A DNA stretch of 64,000 bases from Biostraticola tofi (GCF_004343195.1 NZ_SMCR01000005.1:203286-267285), one strand, 5' to 3'; shown: positions 46,827-58,813, counted from the stretch's first letter. The notes: generated from the letters alone by a model not told the origin. A program made the numbers and translations.

Positions 46827-46897
46827 GAGGGTCGTTCACCTGGAAGTGAATAAATTGCGCTTGTGAATGACACAGTACATGGTGATTATGGATGTGT

Positions 46898-46913
46898 AAA
46901 CATCTGGACGTCT
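46898..46913. promoter_or_regulatory. Tandem met boxes (MetJ operator) before metE
   Basis: Two adjacent 8-bp units, AAACATCT and GGACGTCT, resemble the MetJ consensus AGACGTCT. They lie 16-31 bp before the metE start, where a repressor would block the promoter or early transcription. Confidence 0.65.
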
Positions 46914-46928
46914 AAATGGGAGAGGGTA

Positions 46929-49205
46929 ATGGCAATTCTGAGTCACACACTGGGCTTTCCACGTGTCGGTCTGCACCGCGAACTGAAAAAAGCGCAAGAG
47001 AGTTACTGGGCGGGCAAATCCTCTCAGGAAGAGTTGCTGGCGGTAGGACGCGAACTGCGCGCCCGACACTGGCAACAGCAAAAAGACGCCGGGGTGGATG
47101 TGCTGCCGGTGGGTGATTTTGCCTGGTATGACCATGTTCTCACCACCAGCCTGATGCTGGATAACGTGCCTGCTCGCCACCGTGATGGCGACAAACCCTC
47201 TGATTTAGATACTTTATTTCGTATCGGCCGTGGCCGCGCACCGACCGGTGAACCCGCCGCTGCCGCTGAAATGACTAAATGGTTTAACACCAACTACCAT
47301 TACATGGTGCCTGAGTTCAATCAGGATCAATCATTCCGTCTCGGCTGGAGTCAGTTACTGGATGAGGTGGATGAAGCGCTGGCGCTAGGCCACAACGTCA
47401 AGCCGGTGCTTTTAGGACCCGTCACCTATCTGTGGCTGGGCAAAGTGAAGGGCACTGCTTTTGATCGCCTCTCACTGCTGGCCAAGCTGTTACCGGTTTA
47501 TCAGCAGATCCTGGCTGAACTGGCCAGCCGCGGTATTGAATGGGTGCAGATTGATGAACCGGCCCTGGTGCTGGAGCTACCTCAGGAATGGCAGAGTGCC
47601 TACCAGCAAGCATTCCAGGCGTTGCAGGGACCGGTCAAACTGCTGCTGACCACCTATTTTGACAGCATCGGTCATCATCTGGACGTTATTCGTGCGTTGC
47701 CGGTTCAGGGTCTGCATGTTGACCTGGTCGGCGGCGCTGATGATGTGCTGCACTTACACCATCAACTGCCGGCCGACTGGCTGCTTTCCTTAGGCGTTAT
47801 CAACGGCCGTAATGTATGGCGTGCCGATGTGGCCAAGCGGGCCCAGCAGATCCAGCCGTTGGTCGGAAAACGTGCCCTGTGGGTCGGATCGTCCTGCTCG
47901 CTGCTGCACAGCCCAATCGATTTGTCGGTCGAAACCCGCCTGGACGAAGAAGTCAAAAGCTGGTTTGCCTTCGCACTGCAAAAATGTGCTGAACTGGGTC
48001 TGCTGACTGACGCCCTTAATCAGCCGGGTCCGGACAGCCTGCAGCAACTCCTTGAATACAGCCAGCCTATCCGTCACCGCGAACATTCCAGCCGGGTAAA
48101 TAATCCGGCGGTCAGAGCCCGCGTGGAAAAAATCAGCGCCAGCGACAGCCAGCGTAAACAGCCCTATTCCCGGCGTGCGGAACTGCAGCGCGATCGATTC
48201 CAATTGCCTCAATGGCCTACCACCACCATCGGTTCATTCCCGCAAACCACGGAAATCCGCGGCCTGCGTTTGGATTTCAAGCGTGGTCGCCTGGACCATA
48301 CCCGCTACCGCGCCGGCATCGGCGAGCATATCAAACAGGCTATCACCGAACAGGAACGCTTAGGATTGGACGTGCTGGTCCATGGTGAAGCCGAACGTAA
48401 TGATATGGTTGAGTATTTCGGCGAACATCTGGATGGGTTTGTTTTCACCCAAAATGGCTGGGTCCAGAGCTACGGTTCACGCTGCGTCAAGCCGCCGATC
48501 ATCATCGGTGATATCAGCCGCCCGGAAGCTATTACCGTCGAATGGGCTCAATATGCCCAGTCGCTGACCGACAAACCGGTTAAAGGCATGCTTACCGGTC
48601 CGGTGACCATCCTGTGCTGGTCATTCCCGCGGGAAGATGTCAGCCGCAAAGTTATCGCCCGCCAGATAGCGCTAGCGCTGCGTGATGAGGTCGCTGACCT
48701 GGAGCAGGCCGGCATCGGCATCATCCAGATAGACGAACCGGCACTGCGTGAAGGTCTGCCGCTGCGCCAGTCTGAATGGCAGGCTTACCTGGACTGGGCG
48801 GTGGAAGCGTTCCGCCTTAACGCTGCCGTGGCCCGCGATGACACCCAAATCCACACCCACATGTGTTATTGCGAGTTCAATGACATCATGGACTCGATTG
48901 CCGCGCTGGATGCGGACGTGATCACCATCGAAACCTCGCGTTCGGATATGGAGTTGCTCGAGTCATTTAAAGCGTTCGATTACCCCAACGAAATCGGACC
49001 TGGCGTATATGATATTCACTCGCCCAACGTCCCGAGCGAGGAGTGGATTGTTGCGCTGCTGCGTAAAGCCGCCCAGCGTATTCCGGCAGAGCGCTTGTGG
49101 GTTAACCCGGACTGCGGCCTGAAAACCCGCGCATGGCCTGAAACGCGCGAGTCGCTGGCCAATATGGTGACCGCCGCCAGACGCCTGCGCGCTGAAAGCC
49201 TGTAA
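46929..49205 (+). CDS. metE: Cobalamin-independent methionine synthase
   Basis: Transfers a methyl group from 5-methyltetrahydropteroyltri-glutamate to homocysteine, the last step of methionine synthesis. 758 residues, close to E. coli MetE (753). The N-terminal half starts [19 protein letters not shown]. The C-terminal zinc domain carries [31 protein letters not shown] and the zinc ligands in [11 protein letters not shown] and [10 protein letters not shown] used the ATG at 46929, preceded by GAGGG; an in-frame ATG at 46863 adds 22 residues that overlap the operator. An intrinsic terminator follows at 49261-49295. Confidence 0.98.
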   Translation: MAILSHTLGFPRVGLHRELKKAQESYWAGKSSQEELLAVGRELRARHWQQQKDAGVDVLPVGDFAWYDHVLTTSLMLDNVPARHRDGDKPSDLDTLFRIGRGRAPTGEPAAAAEMTKWFNTNYHYMVPEFNQDQSFRLGWSQLLDEVDEALALGHNVKPVLLGPVTYLWLGKVKGTAFDRLSLLAKLLPVYQQILAELASRGIEWVQIDEPALVLELPQEWQSAYQQAFQALQGPVKLLLTTYFDSIGHHLDVIRALPVQGLHVDLVGGADDVLHLHHQLPADWLLSLGVINGRNVWRADVAKRAQQIQPLVGKRALWVGSSCSLLHSPIDLSVETRLDEEVKSWFAFALQKCAELGLLTDALNQPGPDSLQQLLEYSQPIRHREHSSRVNNPAVRARVEKISASDSQRKQPYSRRAELQRDRFQLPQWPTTTIGSFPQTTEIRGLRLDFKRGRLDHTRYRAGIGEHIKQAITEQERLGLDVLVHGEAERNDMVEYFGEHLDGFVFTQNGWVQSYGSRCVKPPIIIGDISRPEAITVEWAQYAQSLTDKPVKGMLTGPVTILCWSFPREDVSRKVIARQIALALRDEVADLEQAGIGIIQIDEPALREGLPLRQSEWQAYLDWAVEAFRLNAAVARDDTQIHTHMCYCEFNDIMDSIAALDADVITIETSRSDMELLESFKAFDYPNEIGPGVYDIHSPNVPSEEWIVALLRKAAQRIPAERLWVNPDCGLKTRAWPETRESLANMVTAARRLRAESL

Positions 49206-49260
49206 TCCCGGTCCCGGATGCCGCTTAGGCGTCTGCGGACATGACATTACCGCTTCCCTA

Positions 49261-49295
49261 AAACGCAGCTCTTACCCGGAGCGGCGTTTTTTTTT
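49261..49295 (+). terminator. Rho-independent terminator of metE
   Basis: AAACGCAGCTC and GGAGCGGCGTTT form a slightly imperfect stem, followed by nine T residues. Confidence 0.85.
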
Positions 49296-49391
49296 GCTAT
49301 CCGTGGGGTGAAAAGCAGTTTTACGGCCGGTAATTTCTTATAATGGCCCGATATTCCGCGGAACGGCATTCAGCTGTCAGAGGTATTCACT

Positions 49392-50159
49392 ATGGCGACA
49401 TCCGACGTATTTCATTTGGGCCTGACTTTTGATGATTTAAAAGGCGCGACGCTGGCCATCGTGCCGGGAGATCCTCAGCGGGTGGAAAAGATCGCTCAGT
49501 TAATGGATAACCCGGTCTTCCTGGCGTCTCATCGCGAATTCACCACCTGGCGCGCTGAGCTTGCCGGCAAAACGGTGATTGTCTGCTCTACCGGTATCGG
49601 TGGGCCTTCCACCTCGATTGCGGTTGAAGAGCTTTCCCAACTGGGTATTCGCACTTTTTTACGCATCGGCACCACCGGCGCCATCCAGTCCCATATCCAG
49701 GTCGGGGATGTACTGGTCACCACCGCCGCCGTTCGTCTTGACGGGGCCAGCCTGCATTTTGCACCGATGGAGTTCCCGGCGGTGGCGGATTTCGCCTGTA
49801 CCAGCGCACTGGTGTCGGCGGCTAATCAGCTCGGGGCCCAGGTGCACCTGGGCGTAACGGCCTCTTCTGATACTTTCTATCCAGGCCAGGAGCGCTACGA
49901 CACCTATTCCGGCCGGGTGGTCAGTCGCTTTAAAGGCTCCATGGAAGAGTGGCAGGGCATGGGGGTAATGAACTATGAAATGGAGTCCGCCACGCTGCTG
50001 ACCATGTGCGCCACCCAAGGCCTGAGAGCCGGCATGGTTGCCGGGGTGATCGTCAATCGCACCCAGCAGGAAATCCCCAACGCCGAAACCATGAAGCAGA
50101 CCGAAAGCCAGGCGGTCAACATCGTGGTGGCAGCCGCCAGACTGCTGCTGACCGCCTGA
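49392..50159 (+). CDS. udp: Uridine phosphorylase
   Basis: Cleaves uridine with phosphate to uracil and ribose-1-phosphate. 255 residues with [21 protein letters not shown], the phosphate-binding [22 protein letters not shown], and [15 protein letters not shown] with the ribose-binding Glu-Met-Glu segment near residue 196. Length matches E. coli Udp (253). It directly follows metE here; in E. coli ysgA (dlhH) lies between them. Confidence 0.97.
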   Translation: MATSDVFHLGLTFDDLKGATLAIVPGDPQRVEKIAQLMDNPVFLASHREFTTWRAELAGKTVIVCSTGIGGPSTSIAVEELSQLGIRTFLRIGTTGAIQSHIQVGDVLVTTAAVRLDGASLHFAPMEFPAVADFACTSALVSAANQLGAQVHLGVTASSDTFYPGQERYDTYSGRVVSRFKGSMEEWQGMGVMNYEMESATLLTMCATQGLRAGMVAGVIVNRTQQEIPNAETMKQTESQAVNIVVAAARLLLTA

Positions 50160-50228
50160 GAACAGACTGGACATCTATCCAGTTCGCCCTTAACGTGGCT
50201 GTCAGCATCGTTTTTTGGCGGAGGCCAC

Positions 50229-51740
50229 ATGGATTACAGCCTGTTTTACGCACTGGGCGGGGTCGCCATCGGCCTGTTGTCTGGCCTGCTGATTGCCGGG
50301 TTGCGGCATCAGAAGCTGCTGGCCGAGCAGCAGTCGGCGTTACGCCTCCAGCAGCAATCGGCAGCACAGCTTGATCAAGATCTGCAAAATGCGCGGGCAA
50401 GCCTTTTGCAGCAGCAGAGCCAGCGCAGCGAAACCGAGCGAGAAATGCGCGAACTGTATGGCCGCCTGGCGGCGGCCGAAGAGCGGCTGGCGCCGTTAGC
50501 CCACTGGCGCGGCGAGTGTGGGCAGCTTAATCAGGAACTGCGCGCCCAGCGGGAGGTCAATAGCGCCCAGGAGGCTGAGCTGCGCGAGGTGACCATCCGG
50601 CTGGAAGAAACCCGTATTGCTGCCGAAGAGAAGCAGCGCCTGCTTATCAACAGCGAACAGCGACTCTCGTCGCAGTTTGAAAACCTTGCCAACCGTATTT
50701 TCGAGCAGAGCGGCCGTAAAGTCGATGAACAGAACCGGCAGAGCCTCGACCGGCTGCTGGTGCCGCTGCGTGAACAACTGGACGGTTTTCGCCGCCAGGT
50801 ACAAGACAGCTTCGGCCAGGAATCGCGCGAGCGACACACCCTGGCACATGAAATCCGTAATCTCCAGCAGCTCAATAGCCAAATGGCCCGTGAAGCGGTC
50901 AACCTGACCCGTGCCCTGAAGGGGGATAACAAAACCCAGGGCAACTGGGGGGAAGTGGTGCTCAGCCGGGTTCTCGAAGCTTCCGGTCTGCGCGAGGGCC
51001 ATGAGTTTGAGACCCAGGTCAATATCCAGACCGACGCCAATCGCCGGATGCAGCCCGACGTGATTGTTCGCCTGCCCCAGGGCAAGGATGTGGTCATCGA
51101 TGCCAAAATGTCGCTGGTGGCCTATGAGCGTTACTTCAACAGTGAGGACGAGAGCGAGCGGGAAATGGCCCTGCAGGAACACGTCCATTCCCTGCGTAGC
51201 CACATGCGGTTGCTGGGCAGAAAAGATTATCAACAGTTACCCGGTTTACGTACTCTGGATTATGTGTTGATGTTTGTCCCGGTAGAACCGGCCTTTATGG
51301 TCGCCGTCGACCGGCAGCCGGAACTTGTCAGCGAAGCGCTGAGGCACAATATCATGCTGGTCAGCCCGACTACGCTTTTGGTCGCGCTGCGTACCATCAG
51401 CAATCTGTGGCGTTATGAACAGCAAAGTCGTAACGCCCAGCTGATTGCCGAACGGGCCGCCCGCCTCTACGATAAGATGCGGCTGTTCGTCGACGACATG
51501 GGAGCCATAGGGCAAAGTCTTGATAAAGCGCAATCCGGCTACCGGTCGGCGATGAATAAATTAACGCAGGGCCGTGGTAATATCATCAGCCAGGCAGAAA
51601 GCTTCCGGACGTTGGGGGTGGAAATCAAACGCCCGATAAATCCAGCCTTGACTGAACAGGCGGCCGATCAGGCCGCGCCACCCGGACGGGACGCTGAACA
51701 GATTGCGGCAGCGGCGCGCGACGAGTTGCCGCTTGGCTAG
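50229..51740 (+). CDS. rmuC: DNA recombination protein RmuC
   Basis: A protein that limits recombination at inverted repeats in E. coli and has a nuclease-like core. 503 residues: an N-terminal membrane segment (LFYALGGVAIGLLSGLLIAGLR), a long coiled coil rich in Gln, Arg and Glu (about residues 30-170), and the RmuC core with KGDNKTQGNWGEVVLSRVLE, KDVVIDAKMSLVAYERYF and DYVLMFVPVEPAFMVA. The acidic D...K type motif in DAKMSL is of the PD-(D/E)XK kind. The start ATG has a GGAGG site. In E. coli it also lies between udp and ubiE. Confidence 0.95.
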   Translation: MDYSLFYALGGVAIGLLSGLLIAGLRHQKLLAEQQSALRLQQQSAAQLDQDLQNARASLLQQQSQRSETEREMRELYGRLAAAEERLAPLAHWRGECGQLNQELRAQREVNSAQEAELREVTIRLEETRIAAEEKQRLLINSEQRLSSQFENLANRIFEQSGRKVDEQNRQSLDRLLVPLREQLDGFRRQVQDSFGQESRERHTLAHEIRNLQQLNSQMAREAVNLTRALKGDNKTQGNWGEVVLSRVLEASGLREGHEFETQVNIQTDANRRMQPDVIVRLPQGKDVVIDAKMSLVAYERYFNSEDESEREMALQEHVHSLRSHMRLLGRKDYQQLPGLRTLDYVLMFVPVEPAFMVAVDRQPELVSEALRHNIMLVSPTTLLVALRTISNLWRYEQQSRNAQLIAERAARLYDKMRLFVDDMGAIGQSLDKAQSGYRSAMNKLTQGRGNIISQAESFRTLGVEIKRPINPALTEQAADQAAPPGRDAEQIAAAARDELPLG

Positions 51741-51818
51741 CCCGGCAGGGGCGGAGTGGGGCTTTATCCGCGCATCTGTTACACTTCACTGATAACTGAT
51801 TGAGCAGGACGACAAAAC

Positions 51819-52577
51819 ATGGCTGATGAAGACAAACGCGAAACGACCCATTTCGGCTTTCGCACCGTAGCGAAGGATGAGAAGGCGGTCATGGTGGCGG
51901 ATGTATTCCATTCCGTTGCGGCAAAATATGACCTGATGAATGACCTGATGTCGTTTGGCATCCATCGTATCTGGAAGCGTTTCGCGATTCAGTGCAGCGG
52001 CGTCCGACGCGGTCAGAAAGTGCTCGATTTAGCCGGCGGCACCGGTGATTTGACCGCTAAATTCTCGCGCCTGGTGGGTGAGCAGGGTGAAGTGGTGCTG
52101 GCGGATATCAATGATTCAATGCTCAAGGTCGGCCGTGAAAAGCTGCGCAACAAAGGTATTATCGGCAACGTCAGCTATGTGCAGGCCAATGCTGAAGCGC
52201 TGCCCTTCCCGGACGATACCTTTGACTGTATTACCATTTCGTTCGGCTTGCGTAACGTGACCGAAAAAGAACAGGCGCTGCGGTCCATGTATCGCGTGCT
52301 CAAGCCTGGCGGACGCCTGCTTATCCTCGAGTTTTCCACTCCCTTGTTCAAGCCGCTCAATAAAGCCTATGACCTGTATTCCTTCCATGTCCTGCCGCGT
52401 ATCGGCGATATGGTGGCGCGTGATGCCGGCAGCTACCGCTATCTGGCGGAGTCGATTCGTATGCACCCGGACCAGGAAACGCTGAAAAGCATGATGCTTG
52501 AGGCTGGCTTCGACAATGCCGAATACTTCAATATGACCGGAGGTATCGTTGCGCTGCACCGCGGTTATAAATTCTGA
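51819..52577 (+). CDS. ubiE: Ubiquinone/menaquinone C-methyltransferase
   Basis: Methylates demethylmenaquinone and an ubiquinone precursor (DDMQH2) with SAM. 252 residues: [23 protein letters not shown] at the start, the SAM motif [17 protein letters not shown] (about 66), [20 protein letters not shown] and [13 protein letters not shown]. Length matches E. coli (251). It is followed after 12 bp by ubiJ and then ubiB, the conserved ubiquinone operon. Confidence 0.97.
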   Translation: MADEDKRETTHFGFRTVAKDEKAVMVADVFHSVAAKYDLMNDLMSFGIHRIWKRFAIQCSGVRRGQKVLDLAGGTGDLTAKFSRLVGEQGEVVLADINDSMLKVGREKLRNKGIIGNVSYVQANAEALPFPDDTFDCITISFGLRNVTEKEQALRSMYRVLKPGGRLLILEFSTPLFKPLNKAYDLYSFHVLPRIGDMVARDAGSYRYLAESIRMHPDQETLKSMMLEAGFDNAEYFNMTGGIVALHRGYKF

Positions 52578-52589
52578 TCGGGAAATCTC

Positions 52590-53198
52590 ATGTTAGTCAT
52601 GCCATTGATTACTGCCGCGCTCGAAACCGGGCTTAACCGTCTGCTTTACCCTGATACCGCCATGAAACCGGCCCGTCAGCGCCTGAAAGGTAAAGTATTG
52701 AGAATTGAAATGGCGGAGCTGGATAATCCCGTTATTCTGGTGTTCGGCGACGCTCAACTTGATGTGCTGACCGTCTGGGATGACCAGGCCGACTGTACGG
52801 TGAAAACCCACCTTGGCGCACTGCCTGCGCTGAGTGATCGCCAGAATTTGCCGTTGCTTATCAAGAATGGCAGTCTGGATGTATCAGGCGACCTGCAGGT
52901 AGTGCAGCAGTTCGTGACCTTGCTGGATATGGCGGAAGCCGACCCCGCCGATCTGCTCGCGCCTTACCTTGGCGATATAGTGGCTGAAGGCTTGACCCAG
53001 TCGGTTCGTTCCCGGCTTACCGGCCTGAAACGCCGTGTGGCGGGCCAGCAGGACTGGCTCGCCCAATCTATCACCGAAGAGTGGCGATTAGCACCCTCGG
53101 CCCTTGAGCAGGCCTGGTTCGCAGAAGAAGTGGATAATCTCAGTCAGAAGGAAGCCAGCCTGGCTGTACGTTTGAAAAAACTGGAGGCAAGCCGATGA
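52590..53198 (+). CDS. ubiJ: Ubiquinone biosynthesis accessory factor UbiJ
   Basis: A 202-residue cytosolic protein with an N-terminal SCP2-type lipid-binding fold. It helps form the Ubi complex that carries out the hydroxylation and methylation steps. The centre shows [23 protein letters not shown] and [22 protein letters not shown] helical C-terminal region ends in [10 protein letters not shown], a coiled coil that contacts UbiK. It overlaps ubiB by four bases (ATGA). Length matches E. coli UbiJ (201), with moderate sequence divergence. Confidence 0.93.
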   Translation: MLVMPLITAALETGLNRLLYPDTAMKPARQRLKGKVLRIEMAELDNPVILVFGDAQLDVLTVWDDQADCTVKTHLGALPALSDRQNLPLLIKNGSLDVSGDLQVVQQFVTLLDMAEADPADLLAPYLGDIVAEGLTQSVRSRLTGLKRRVAGQQDWLAQSITEEWRLAPSALEQAWFAEEVDNLSQKEASLAVRLKKLEASR

Positions 53199-54832
53199 TT
53201 TTAGGTGAATTTCGACGCCTCTACGTCATCGTCCGCGTCGTGCTGAGCTACGGGCTGGATGAACTGATTCCACGCATGCGGCTGACGCTGCCGCTGCGCC
53301 TCGGACGCCGGCTGCTGTTCTGGATGCCTGCCGAGCACAGCGATAAGGTACTGGGCGAGCGCCTGCGGCTGGCCATGCAGGAACTGGGGCCGGTATGGAT
53401 CAAATTCGGCCAGATGCTGTCGACCCGCCGCGACCTGCTGCCGCCCGCCATCGCCGATCAACTGGCGATGCTGCAGGACCGGGTAGCGCCTTTCGACGGC
53501 ATGCTGGCGCGCCAGCATATCGAGAAGGCCATGGGTCAACCCCTGGAAACCTGGTTCGATGACTTCGAACCCGAGGCGCTGGCCTCCGCTTCTATCGCCC
53601 AGGTGCATACCGCCCGGCTCAAGACCAATGGCAAAGAAGTGGTCATCAAGGTGATAAGGCCTGATATTCTGCCGCTTATCAAAGCGGACATGAGGTTGAT
53701 GTACCGCTTGGCCAGCCTGCTGCCGCATTTGTTGCCGGATGGTCGCCGGCTGCGCCCGGTGGAAGTGGTGCTGGAGTATGAGAAAACGCTGCTGGATGAA
53801 CTCAACCTGCTGCGTGAAGCGGCCAACGCCATCCAGCTGCGTCGCAATTTTGAAAACAGCGAGATGCTCTATATTCCGGAAGTCTATCCGGATTATTGCA
53901 GTGAAACCATGATGGTCATGGAACGCATCTATGGCGTGCCGGTCTCAGATATGGCGGCGTTGGAAAAGCAGGGCACCAATTTAAAACTGCTGGCCGAGCG
54001 TGGGGTCCAGGTGTTTTTTACCCAGGTGTTCCGGGATAGTTTTTTCCATGGCGACATGCACCCGGGCAACATCTTTGTCAGTTTCGAACACCCTGAAAAT
54101 CCACAGTATATCGGCATCGATTGCGGTATCGTTGGTTCGCTTAACAAAGAAGACAAGCGCTACCTGGCCGAGAATTTTATCGCCTTTTTCAACCGCGACT
54201 ACCGCAAAGTGGCGGAGCTGCATGTAGACTCGGGCTGGGTCCCACCGGACACCAATGTAGAGGATTTCGAGTTCGCTATCCGTACGGTCTGCGAGCCGAT
54301 ATTTGAAAAACCGCTGGCTGAGATATCGTTTGGCCATGTACTGTTGAATCTGTTCAACACGGCGCGGCGCTTCAATATGGAAGTCCAGCCTCAGCTGGTG
54401 TTGCTGCAAAAGACCTTACTGTATATTGAAGGCATCGGACGGCAGTTATATCCGCAACTGGATTTGTGGAAAACAGCCAAACCTTTTCTGGAAAGCTGGA
54501 TCAAAGATCAGGTGGGCATCCCGGCTATCGTCCGGGCGCTGAAAGAAAAGGCGCCTTACTGGGCTGAAAAGCTGCCTGAACTGCCCGAATTGATTTATGA
54601 CGGGTTCAAGCAGCATCGACTGCTGCTGAAAAGCGTCGATAAATTGACGACCGAGCTGCGCGTTCAGCGCGTGCGCCAGGGACAGGCCAGATTTTTATTT
54701 GGTATCGGAGCAACCTTACTGCTCAGTGGCACCTTTTTATTGTCACAGGGACATGCTATGAATTCATTCCCTGCCTGGCTGATGGCCGGCGGCATTGTCA
54801 GCTGGATTGTTGGTTGGAAACGGACTGCTTAA
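53195..54832 (+). CDS. ubiB: Ubiquinone biosynthesis protein kinase-like ATPase UbiB
   Basis: A member of the ADCK/UbiB family needed for ubiquinone synthesis; it has an atypical protein-kinase-like fold with ATPase activity. 545 residues. The KxGQ motif appears in [16 protein letters not shown] and the A-rich loop in [34 protein letters not shown] is the catalytic-loop equivalent and [11 protein letters not shown] the metal-binding DFG-like site. Two C-terminal membrane helices (residues about 500-545) anchor it to the membrane. Length matches E. coli (546). Confidence 0.97.
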   Translation: MILGEFRRLYVIVRVVLSYGLDELIPRMRLTLPLRLGRRLLFWMPAEHSDKVLGERLRLAMQELGPVWIKFGQMLSTRRDLLPPAIADQLAMLQDRVAPFDGMLARQHIEKAMGQPLETWFDDFEPEALASASIAQVHTARLKTNGKEVVIKVIRPDILPLIKADMRLMYRLASLLPHLLPDGRRLRPVEVVLEYEKTLLDELNLLREAANAIQLRRNFENSEMLYIPEVYPDYCSETMMVMERIYGVPVSDMAALEKQGTNLKLLAERGVQVFFTQVFRDSFFHGDMHPGNIFVSFEHPENPQYIGIDCGIVGSLNKEDKRYLAENFIAFFNRDYRKVAELHVDSGWVPPDTNVEDFEFAIRTVCEPIFEKPLAEISFGHVLLNLFNTARRFNMEVQPQLVLLQKTLLYIEGIGRQLYPQLDLWKTAKPFLESWIKDQVGIPAIVRALKEKAPYWAEKLPELPELIYDGFKQHRLLLKSVDKLTTELRVQRVRQGQARFLFGIGATLLLSGTFLLSQGHAMNSFPAWLMAGGIVSWIVGWKRTA

Positions 54833-54890
54833 CCTTATTGCCGTCGCACCTTGTCGGCAGAGCTTATTGATTTTAATTAGAGGCAAAATT

Positions 54891-55157
54891 ATGGGTGGTA
54901 TCAGTATTTGGCAGTTAGCCATCATCGCGGTCATCGTGGTATTGCTGTTCGGCACGAAGAAGCTTCGCGGTATGGGATCTGATCTGGGTGAGTCTATCAA
55001 GGGCTTCAAGAAGGCCATGAGCGACGATGATAAAACGCCGCCGCCATCATCACCGAAAACGGGTGAGGATGCGGACTTTACGGCCAAGACCATCGCTCAG
55101 ACCCCTGAACCACCCAAGCCTGAAGAAACCAAGAGCAAAGATAAAGAGCAGGTATAA
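54891..55157 (+). CDS. tatA: Sec-independent protein translocase subunit TatA
   Basis: Forms the pore-like assembly of the twin-arginine pathway for folded proteins. An 88-residue protein with one N-terminal membrane helix ([20 protein letters not shown]), then an amphipathic helix around [15 protein letters not shown] and a charged, Pro/Lys-rich tail. I used the ATG at 54891, which gives the family N-terminus [14 protein letters not shown] precedes it. tatB begins four bases after its stop. It follows ubiB, as in E. coli. Confidence 0.97.
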   Translation: MGGISIWQLAIIAVIVVLLFGTKKLRGMGSDLGESIKGFKKAMSDDDKTPPPSSPKTGEDADFTAKTIAQTPEPPKPEETKSKDKEQV

Positions 55158-55160
55158 CCC

Positions 55161-55760
55161 GTGTTCGATATTGGATTTGGAGAACTGGCGCTGGTGTTTG
55201 TCATCGGCCTGGTGGTGCTTGGGCCTGAGCGCCTGCCGGTTGCCGTCAGAACGGTTTCCGGCTGGATAAGGGCGCTCCGCTCTCTGGCCTCGACGGTGCA
55301 GAATGAGCTGACCCAGGAACTAAAGCTGCAGGAACTGCAGGACAGCCTGAAAAAGGTCGAGAAGGCCAGCAAGGACAGTCTTTCGCCGGAGCTGAAAGCC
55401 TCGATGGAAGAGCTGCGCGAAGCCGCTGAGTCGATGAAAAAAAGCTACCAGGATAATGAAAAACAGCTGGATGACGAAGAGTACCGCACCATCGGCAATC
55501 CGCTGGCCGCTGACGACGAAGCTTATCATGACGGTGTGACTCCGGCAGAAGGCGTTAGCCAGGCCGAAGCGCCGCCGATGAAGCCGGAGCCGGTGGAGCT
55601 GGCGAAAAAGCCGGCGAACCCCCCGTCTGAGGTTAAGGCAGATCCGACCATAAAGGCGGATGCCCAGGTCTCCAGGCCGGCGGCAAAACCGGAGCAGGCA
55701 AAGGCGCCCGCGGCGCCCGACGCCGCTTCATACACTCCTGAACCGGATAAGCAGCGTTAA
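55161..55760 (+). CDS. tatB: Sec-independent protein translocase subunit TatB
   Basis: The receptor subunit that, with TatC, binds twin-arginine signal peptides. 199 residues, a little longer than E. coli TatB (171). The N-terminus [32 protein letters not shown] forms the membrane helix, followed by a long amphipathic helix ([20 protein letters not shown]). The acidic and Pro/Ala-rich tail is extended here. Start is GTG at 55161. tatC starts four bases after its stop. Confidence 0.95.
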   Translation: MFDIGFGELALVFVIGLVVLGPERLPVAVRTVSGWIRALRSLASTVQNELTQELKLQELQDSLKKVEKASKDSLSPELKASMEELREAAESMKKSYQDNEKQLDDEEYRTIGNPLAADDEAYHDGVTPAEGVSQAEAPPMKPEPVELAKKPANPPSEVKADPTIKADAQVSRPAAKPEQAKAPAAPDAASYTPEPDKQR

Positions 55761-55763
55761 AAC

Positions 55764-56540
55764 ATGGCCGTTGAAGATACCCAACCGCTTATCAGCCATT
55801 TGATTGAGCTGCGTAAGCGTTTACTGAACTGCATTATCAGCGTCCTGCTGGTGTTCCTGGCGCTGATATATTTTTCCAATGACATTTATCAATTGGTCTC
55901 GGCTCCGCTTATCAAACAGCTGCCGGCCGGCGCCAGTATGATCGCCACCGACGTGGCCTCGCCATTCTTTACACCGGTGAAGCTGACCATCATCGTCTCG
56001 GTGTTCGCTGCTGCCCCGCTTATTCTTTATCAGGTCTGGGCATTTGTCGCCCCGGCGCTCTACAAACACGAACGCCGCCTGATGATGCCTTTGCTGCTGT
56101 CCAGTACCCTGTTGTTCTATGCTGGCATGGCGTTTGCTTATTTTATTGTATTCCCGCTGGCGTTCAGCTTTTTTGCCCAGACCGCCCCCCAGGGGGTGCT
56201 GATCGCCACCGACATCAACAACTATCTCGACTTCGTGATGGCGCTGTTCATGGCCTTCGGCGTGTCATTCGAAGTGCCGATAGCGATAGTACTGCTGTGC
56301 TGGAGCGGCGTGGTTACGCCGGAAGATCTGAAGCAGAAGCGGCCCTATGTCCTGGTTGGCGCGTTTGTGGTCGGCATGCTGCTGACGCCGCCTGACGTCT
56401 TTTCCCAGACGCTGCTGGCCATTCCGATGTATCTGCTGTTTGAAATAGGGTTGTTCTTTGCACGCTTTTATGTCGGTAAAGGCCGGCAGCGTAAAGGGGA
56501 GGATGATGAAAGCGATGAGACTGAGGTACCGCCGCAGTAA
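55764..56540 (+). CDS. tatC: Sec-independent protein translocase subunit TatC
   Basis: The core signal-binding subunit of the Tat translocase. 258 residues with six hydrophobic segments: the opening [40 protein letters not shown] and the conserved [19 protein letters not shown]. Same length as E. coli TatC (258). tatD, which follows tatC in E. coli, is absent here; the next gene rfaH is on the opposite strand. Confidence 0.97.
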   Translation: MAVEDTQPLISHLIELRKRLLNCIISVLLVFLALIYFSNDIYQLVSAPLIKQLPAGASMIATDVASPFFTPVKLTIIVSVFAAAPLILYQVWAFVAPALYKHERRLMMPLLLSSTLLFYAGMAFAYFIVFPLAFSFFAQTAPQGVLIATDINNYLDFVMALFMAFGVSFEVPIAIVLLCWSGVVTPEDLKQKRPYVLVGAFVVGMLLTPPDVFSQTLLAIPMYLLFEIGLFFARFYVGKGRQRKGEDDESDETEVPPQ

Positions 56541-56553
56541 TCGGTGATTTAAG

Positions 56554-56592
56554 CCGGGAAGGGGGCCAGTTATCTGGCCCACAGCTTCCCGG
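56554..56592. terminator. Two-part hairpin between tatC and rfaH
   Basis: An outer CCGGGAAG/CTTCCCGG arm encloses a GGGCCAG/CTGGCCC stem with a TTAT loop. Convergent genes on both sides suggest a bidirectional end signal, though no T-run is present. Confidence 0.55.
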
Positions 56593-56599
56593 TCGTACA

Positions 56600-57088
56600 T
56601 TACACTTTCTGGAAGTGCCGATTGTCCAGGCTTTGGCAAACTTGCTTATTGAGCAGGTTGAGCAGCAGCATAGAGCGGGCTTCCCCATCCGGCTCGGTAT
56701 AGATGGCCTGCAATCCCTCGAACACCCCTTCGGTTATCATCACCATATCGCCCACATGCGGCGTTTGCGGATCTGTCACCCCTTCATAACAGTGATCGCG
56801 CAGTTCATCTATGACGTCGACCGGAATGGTCACCGGCAAACTGCCGAACCGGACAAAATGACTCACCCCGCGCGTGGCGCTGATGGTGGTGGTATGAATG
56901 GTTTCGGGATCGAATTCGATAAACAGGTAATTCGGAAACAGCGGTTCATGGATTTGGGTCCGCTTACCCCTGACGACCTTCTCAAGAGTGACCATCGGAC
57001 TCAGACAGGCCACCGACTGCCTTTCCAAATGCTCTTTGGCGCGCAAAAGCTGACCGCGTTTACAATACAATAAATACCATGCTTCCAT
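56600..57088 (-). CDS. rfaH: Transcription/translation regulator RfaH
   Basis: A NusG paralogue that binds RNA polymerase at ops sites and prevents early termination in long operons such as LPS and capsule. 162 residues, equal to E. coli RfaH. The N-terminal NGN domain has [20 protein letters not shown] and [15 protein letters not shown]; the C-terminal KOW-type region has [20 protein letters not shown]. It is divergent from ubiD. No ops element (GGCGGTAGC-type) was seen in this window. Confidence 0.96.
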   Translation of the reverse strand: MEAWYLLYCKRGQLLRAKEHLERQSVACLSPMVTLEKVVRGKRTQIHEPLFPNYLFIEFDPETIHTTTISATRGVSHFVRFGSLPVTIPVDVIDELRDHCYEGVTDPQTPHVGDMVMITEGVFEGLQAIYTEPDGEARSMLLLNLLNKQVCQSLDNRHFQKV

Positions 57089-57274
57089 AATAATGCACCT
57101 GTGTCACCGGTAACTTAGCATAACAAAACCATGCCGCTATATATAGTGTTGCTGTTTACAGGTAAAAATTGATGTTGGTAATAGTTTAAATTTTACGGTG
57201 AATTTTGACAAAAGGGCAGCAAGCCTGCTAAACAGACTTTATAATGCAGGCATAACCCGGCCCCTGATGACGCT

Positions 57275-58762
57275 ATGAAATACCGTGACTTGCGCGACTT
57301 CCTCTCGCTGCTTGAAAAGCGAGGTGAACTGAAACGAATTAGCCTTCCCATTGATCCCTATCTGGAAATGACGGAAATAGCCGATCGCACTCTGCGTGCC
57401 GGCGGTCCGGCGCTGCTGTTCGAAAATCCCAAAGGCTATGATATGCCGGTGCTGTGCAACCTGTTCGGCACGCCTGAGCGGGTTGCTTTGGGCATGGGGC
57501 AGGAGAGCACCGCAGCGCTGAGGGATGTTGGCAGGCTGCTGGCTTTTCTCAAAGAGCCGGAACCGCCGAAGGGATTTCGTGATTTGTTGGATAAAGCGCC
57601 CAAGTTCAAGCAAGTGCTCAACATGCCCACCAAGCGCCTGCATACTGCACCCTGCCAGGAGCAGGTGTGGCAGGGCGCAGACGTGGACCTGGGACGTATC
57701 CCCATCATGCATTGCTGGCCCGGCGATGCGGCCCCGCTTATCACCTGGGGGCTGACGGTGACCCGCGGGCCGCATAAAGAACGGCAAAACCTGGGTATCT
57801 ATCGTCAGCAGGTGCTGGGCAGGAACAAAGTCATCATGCGTTGGCTGTCTCATCGCGGCGGCGCACTGGATTACCAGGAATGGTGCCAGGCTAACCCCGG
57901 CAAGCGATTCCCGGTAGCGGTAGCGCTGGGTGCCGATCCGGCCACAATCCTCGGGGCGGTTACCCCAGTGCCGGATACTCTTTCCGAGTATGCCTTTGCC
58001 GGCCTGCTGCGCGGTTATAAAACCGAAGTGGTCAAATGCCTGTCGTGCGACCTGGACGTGCCGGCCAGCGCGGAAATCGTGCTCGAGGGCTATCTGGAGC
58101 CAGGAGAAGTGGCGCCGGAAGGCCCTTATGGCGATCATACCGGTTATTACAATGAAATTGACAACTTCCCGGTATTTACCGTCACCCATATTACCCAGCG
58201 GCGCGATGCCATCTATCATTCGACCTACACCGGTCGGCCGCCTGATGAGCCTGCGGTCATGGGCGTCGCGCTGAATGAAGTCTTTGTGCCGATATTACAG
58301 AAACAGTTTCCTGAAATTGTCGATTTTTACCTGCCGCCTGAAGGCTGCTCTTATCGCCTGGCGGTAGTCACTATCAAGAAGCAGTATGCGGGACATGCCA
58401 AGCGGGTGATGATGGGAGTATGGTCTTTTCTTCGTCAATTCATGTATACCAAATTTGTCATCGTATGCGATGATGATATTAACGCACGTGACTGGAAAGA
58501 CGTGATATGGGCGATTACTACTCGTATGGACCCGGCGCGCGATACGGTTTTAATGGAAAATACGGCAATAGATTATCTGGATTTCGCATCCCCGGTCTCC
58601 GGATTGGGGTCGAAAATGGGAATGGATGCTACCAATAAATGGCCGGGTGAAACGCAGCGTGAATGGGGCACTCCTATTGTTATGGACCAAGCTGTCCGAG
58701 CACGCGTTGATGCCATATGGGAAGATATGGCTATATTCAAAGAGAGTGGTAAGAAACCGTGA
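57275..58762 (+). CDS. ubiD: 4-hydroxy-3-polyprenylbenzoate decarboxylase
   Basis: Decarboxylates 4-hydroxy-3-octaprenylbenzoate in ubiquinone synthesis, using prenylated FMN made by UbiX. 495 residues, following E. coli UbiD closely: [55 protein letters not shown] (active-site region) and [19 protein letters not shown]. It is divergent from rfaH. The next gene, fre, starts about 50 bp after the stop. Confidence 0.97.
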   Translation: MKYRDLRDFLSLLEKRGELKRISLPIDPYLEMTEIADRTLRAGGPALLFENPKGYDMPVLCNLFGTPERVALGMGQESTAALRDVGRLLAFLKEPEPPKGFRDLLDKAPKFKQVLNMPTKRLHTAPCQEQVWQGADVDLGRIPIMHCWPGDAAPLITWGLTVTRGPHKERQNLGIYRQQVLGRNKVIMRWLSHRGGALDYQEWCQANPGKRFPVAVALGADPATILGAVTPVPDTLSEYAFAGLLRGYKTEVVKCLSCDLDVPASAEIVLEGYLEPGEVAPEGPYGDHTGYYNEIDNFPVFTVTHITQRRDAIYHSTYTGRPPDEPAVMGVALNEVFVPILQKQFPEIVDFYLPPEGCSYRLAVVTIKKQYAGHAKRVMMGVWSFLRQFMYTKFVIVCDDDINARDWKDVIWAITTRMDPARDTVLMENTAIDYLDFASPVSGLGSKMGMDATNKWPGETQREWGTPIVMDQAVRARVDAIWEDMAIFKESGKKP

Positions 58763-58813
58763 AGGCACGGTTCTCTATTCCGTTTTGCTCAAATGACCCG
58801 ATAGAGGGAATGC

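Noticed and set aside
46835..46850. TTCA-N8-TGAA dyad as a canonical MetR site
   Set aside because: MetR sites are TGAA-N5-TTCA; this dyad has the arms in the opposite order, so I do not assign it to MetR.
57205..57245. TTGACA and TATAAT before ubiD as one promoter
   Set aside because: The hexamers are 29 bp apart, too far for one promoter; only the -10-like hexamer is plausible.
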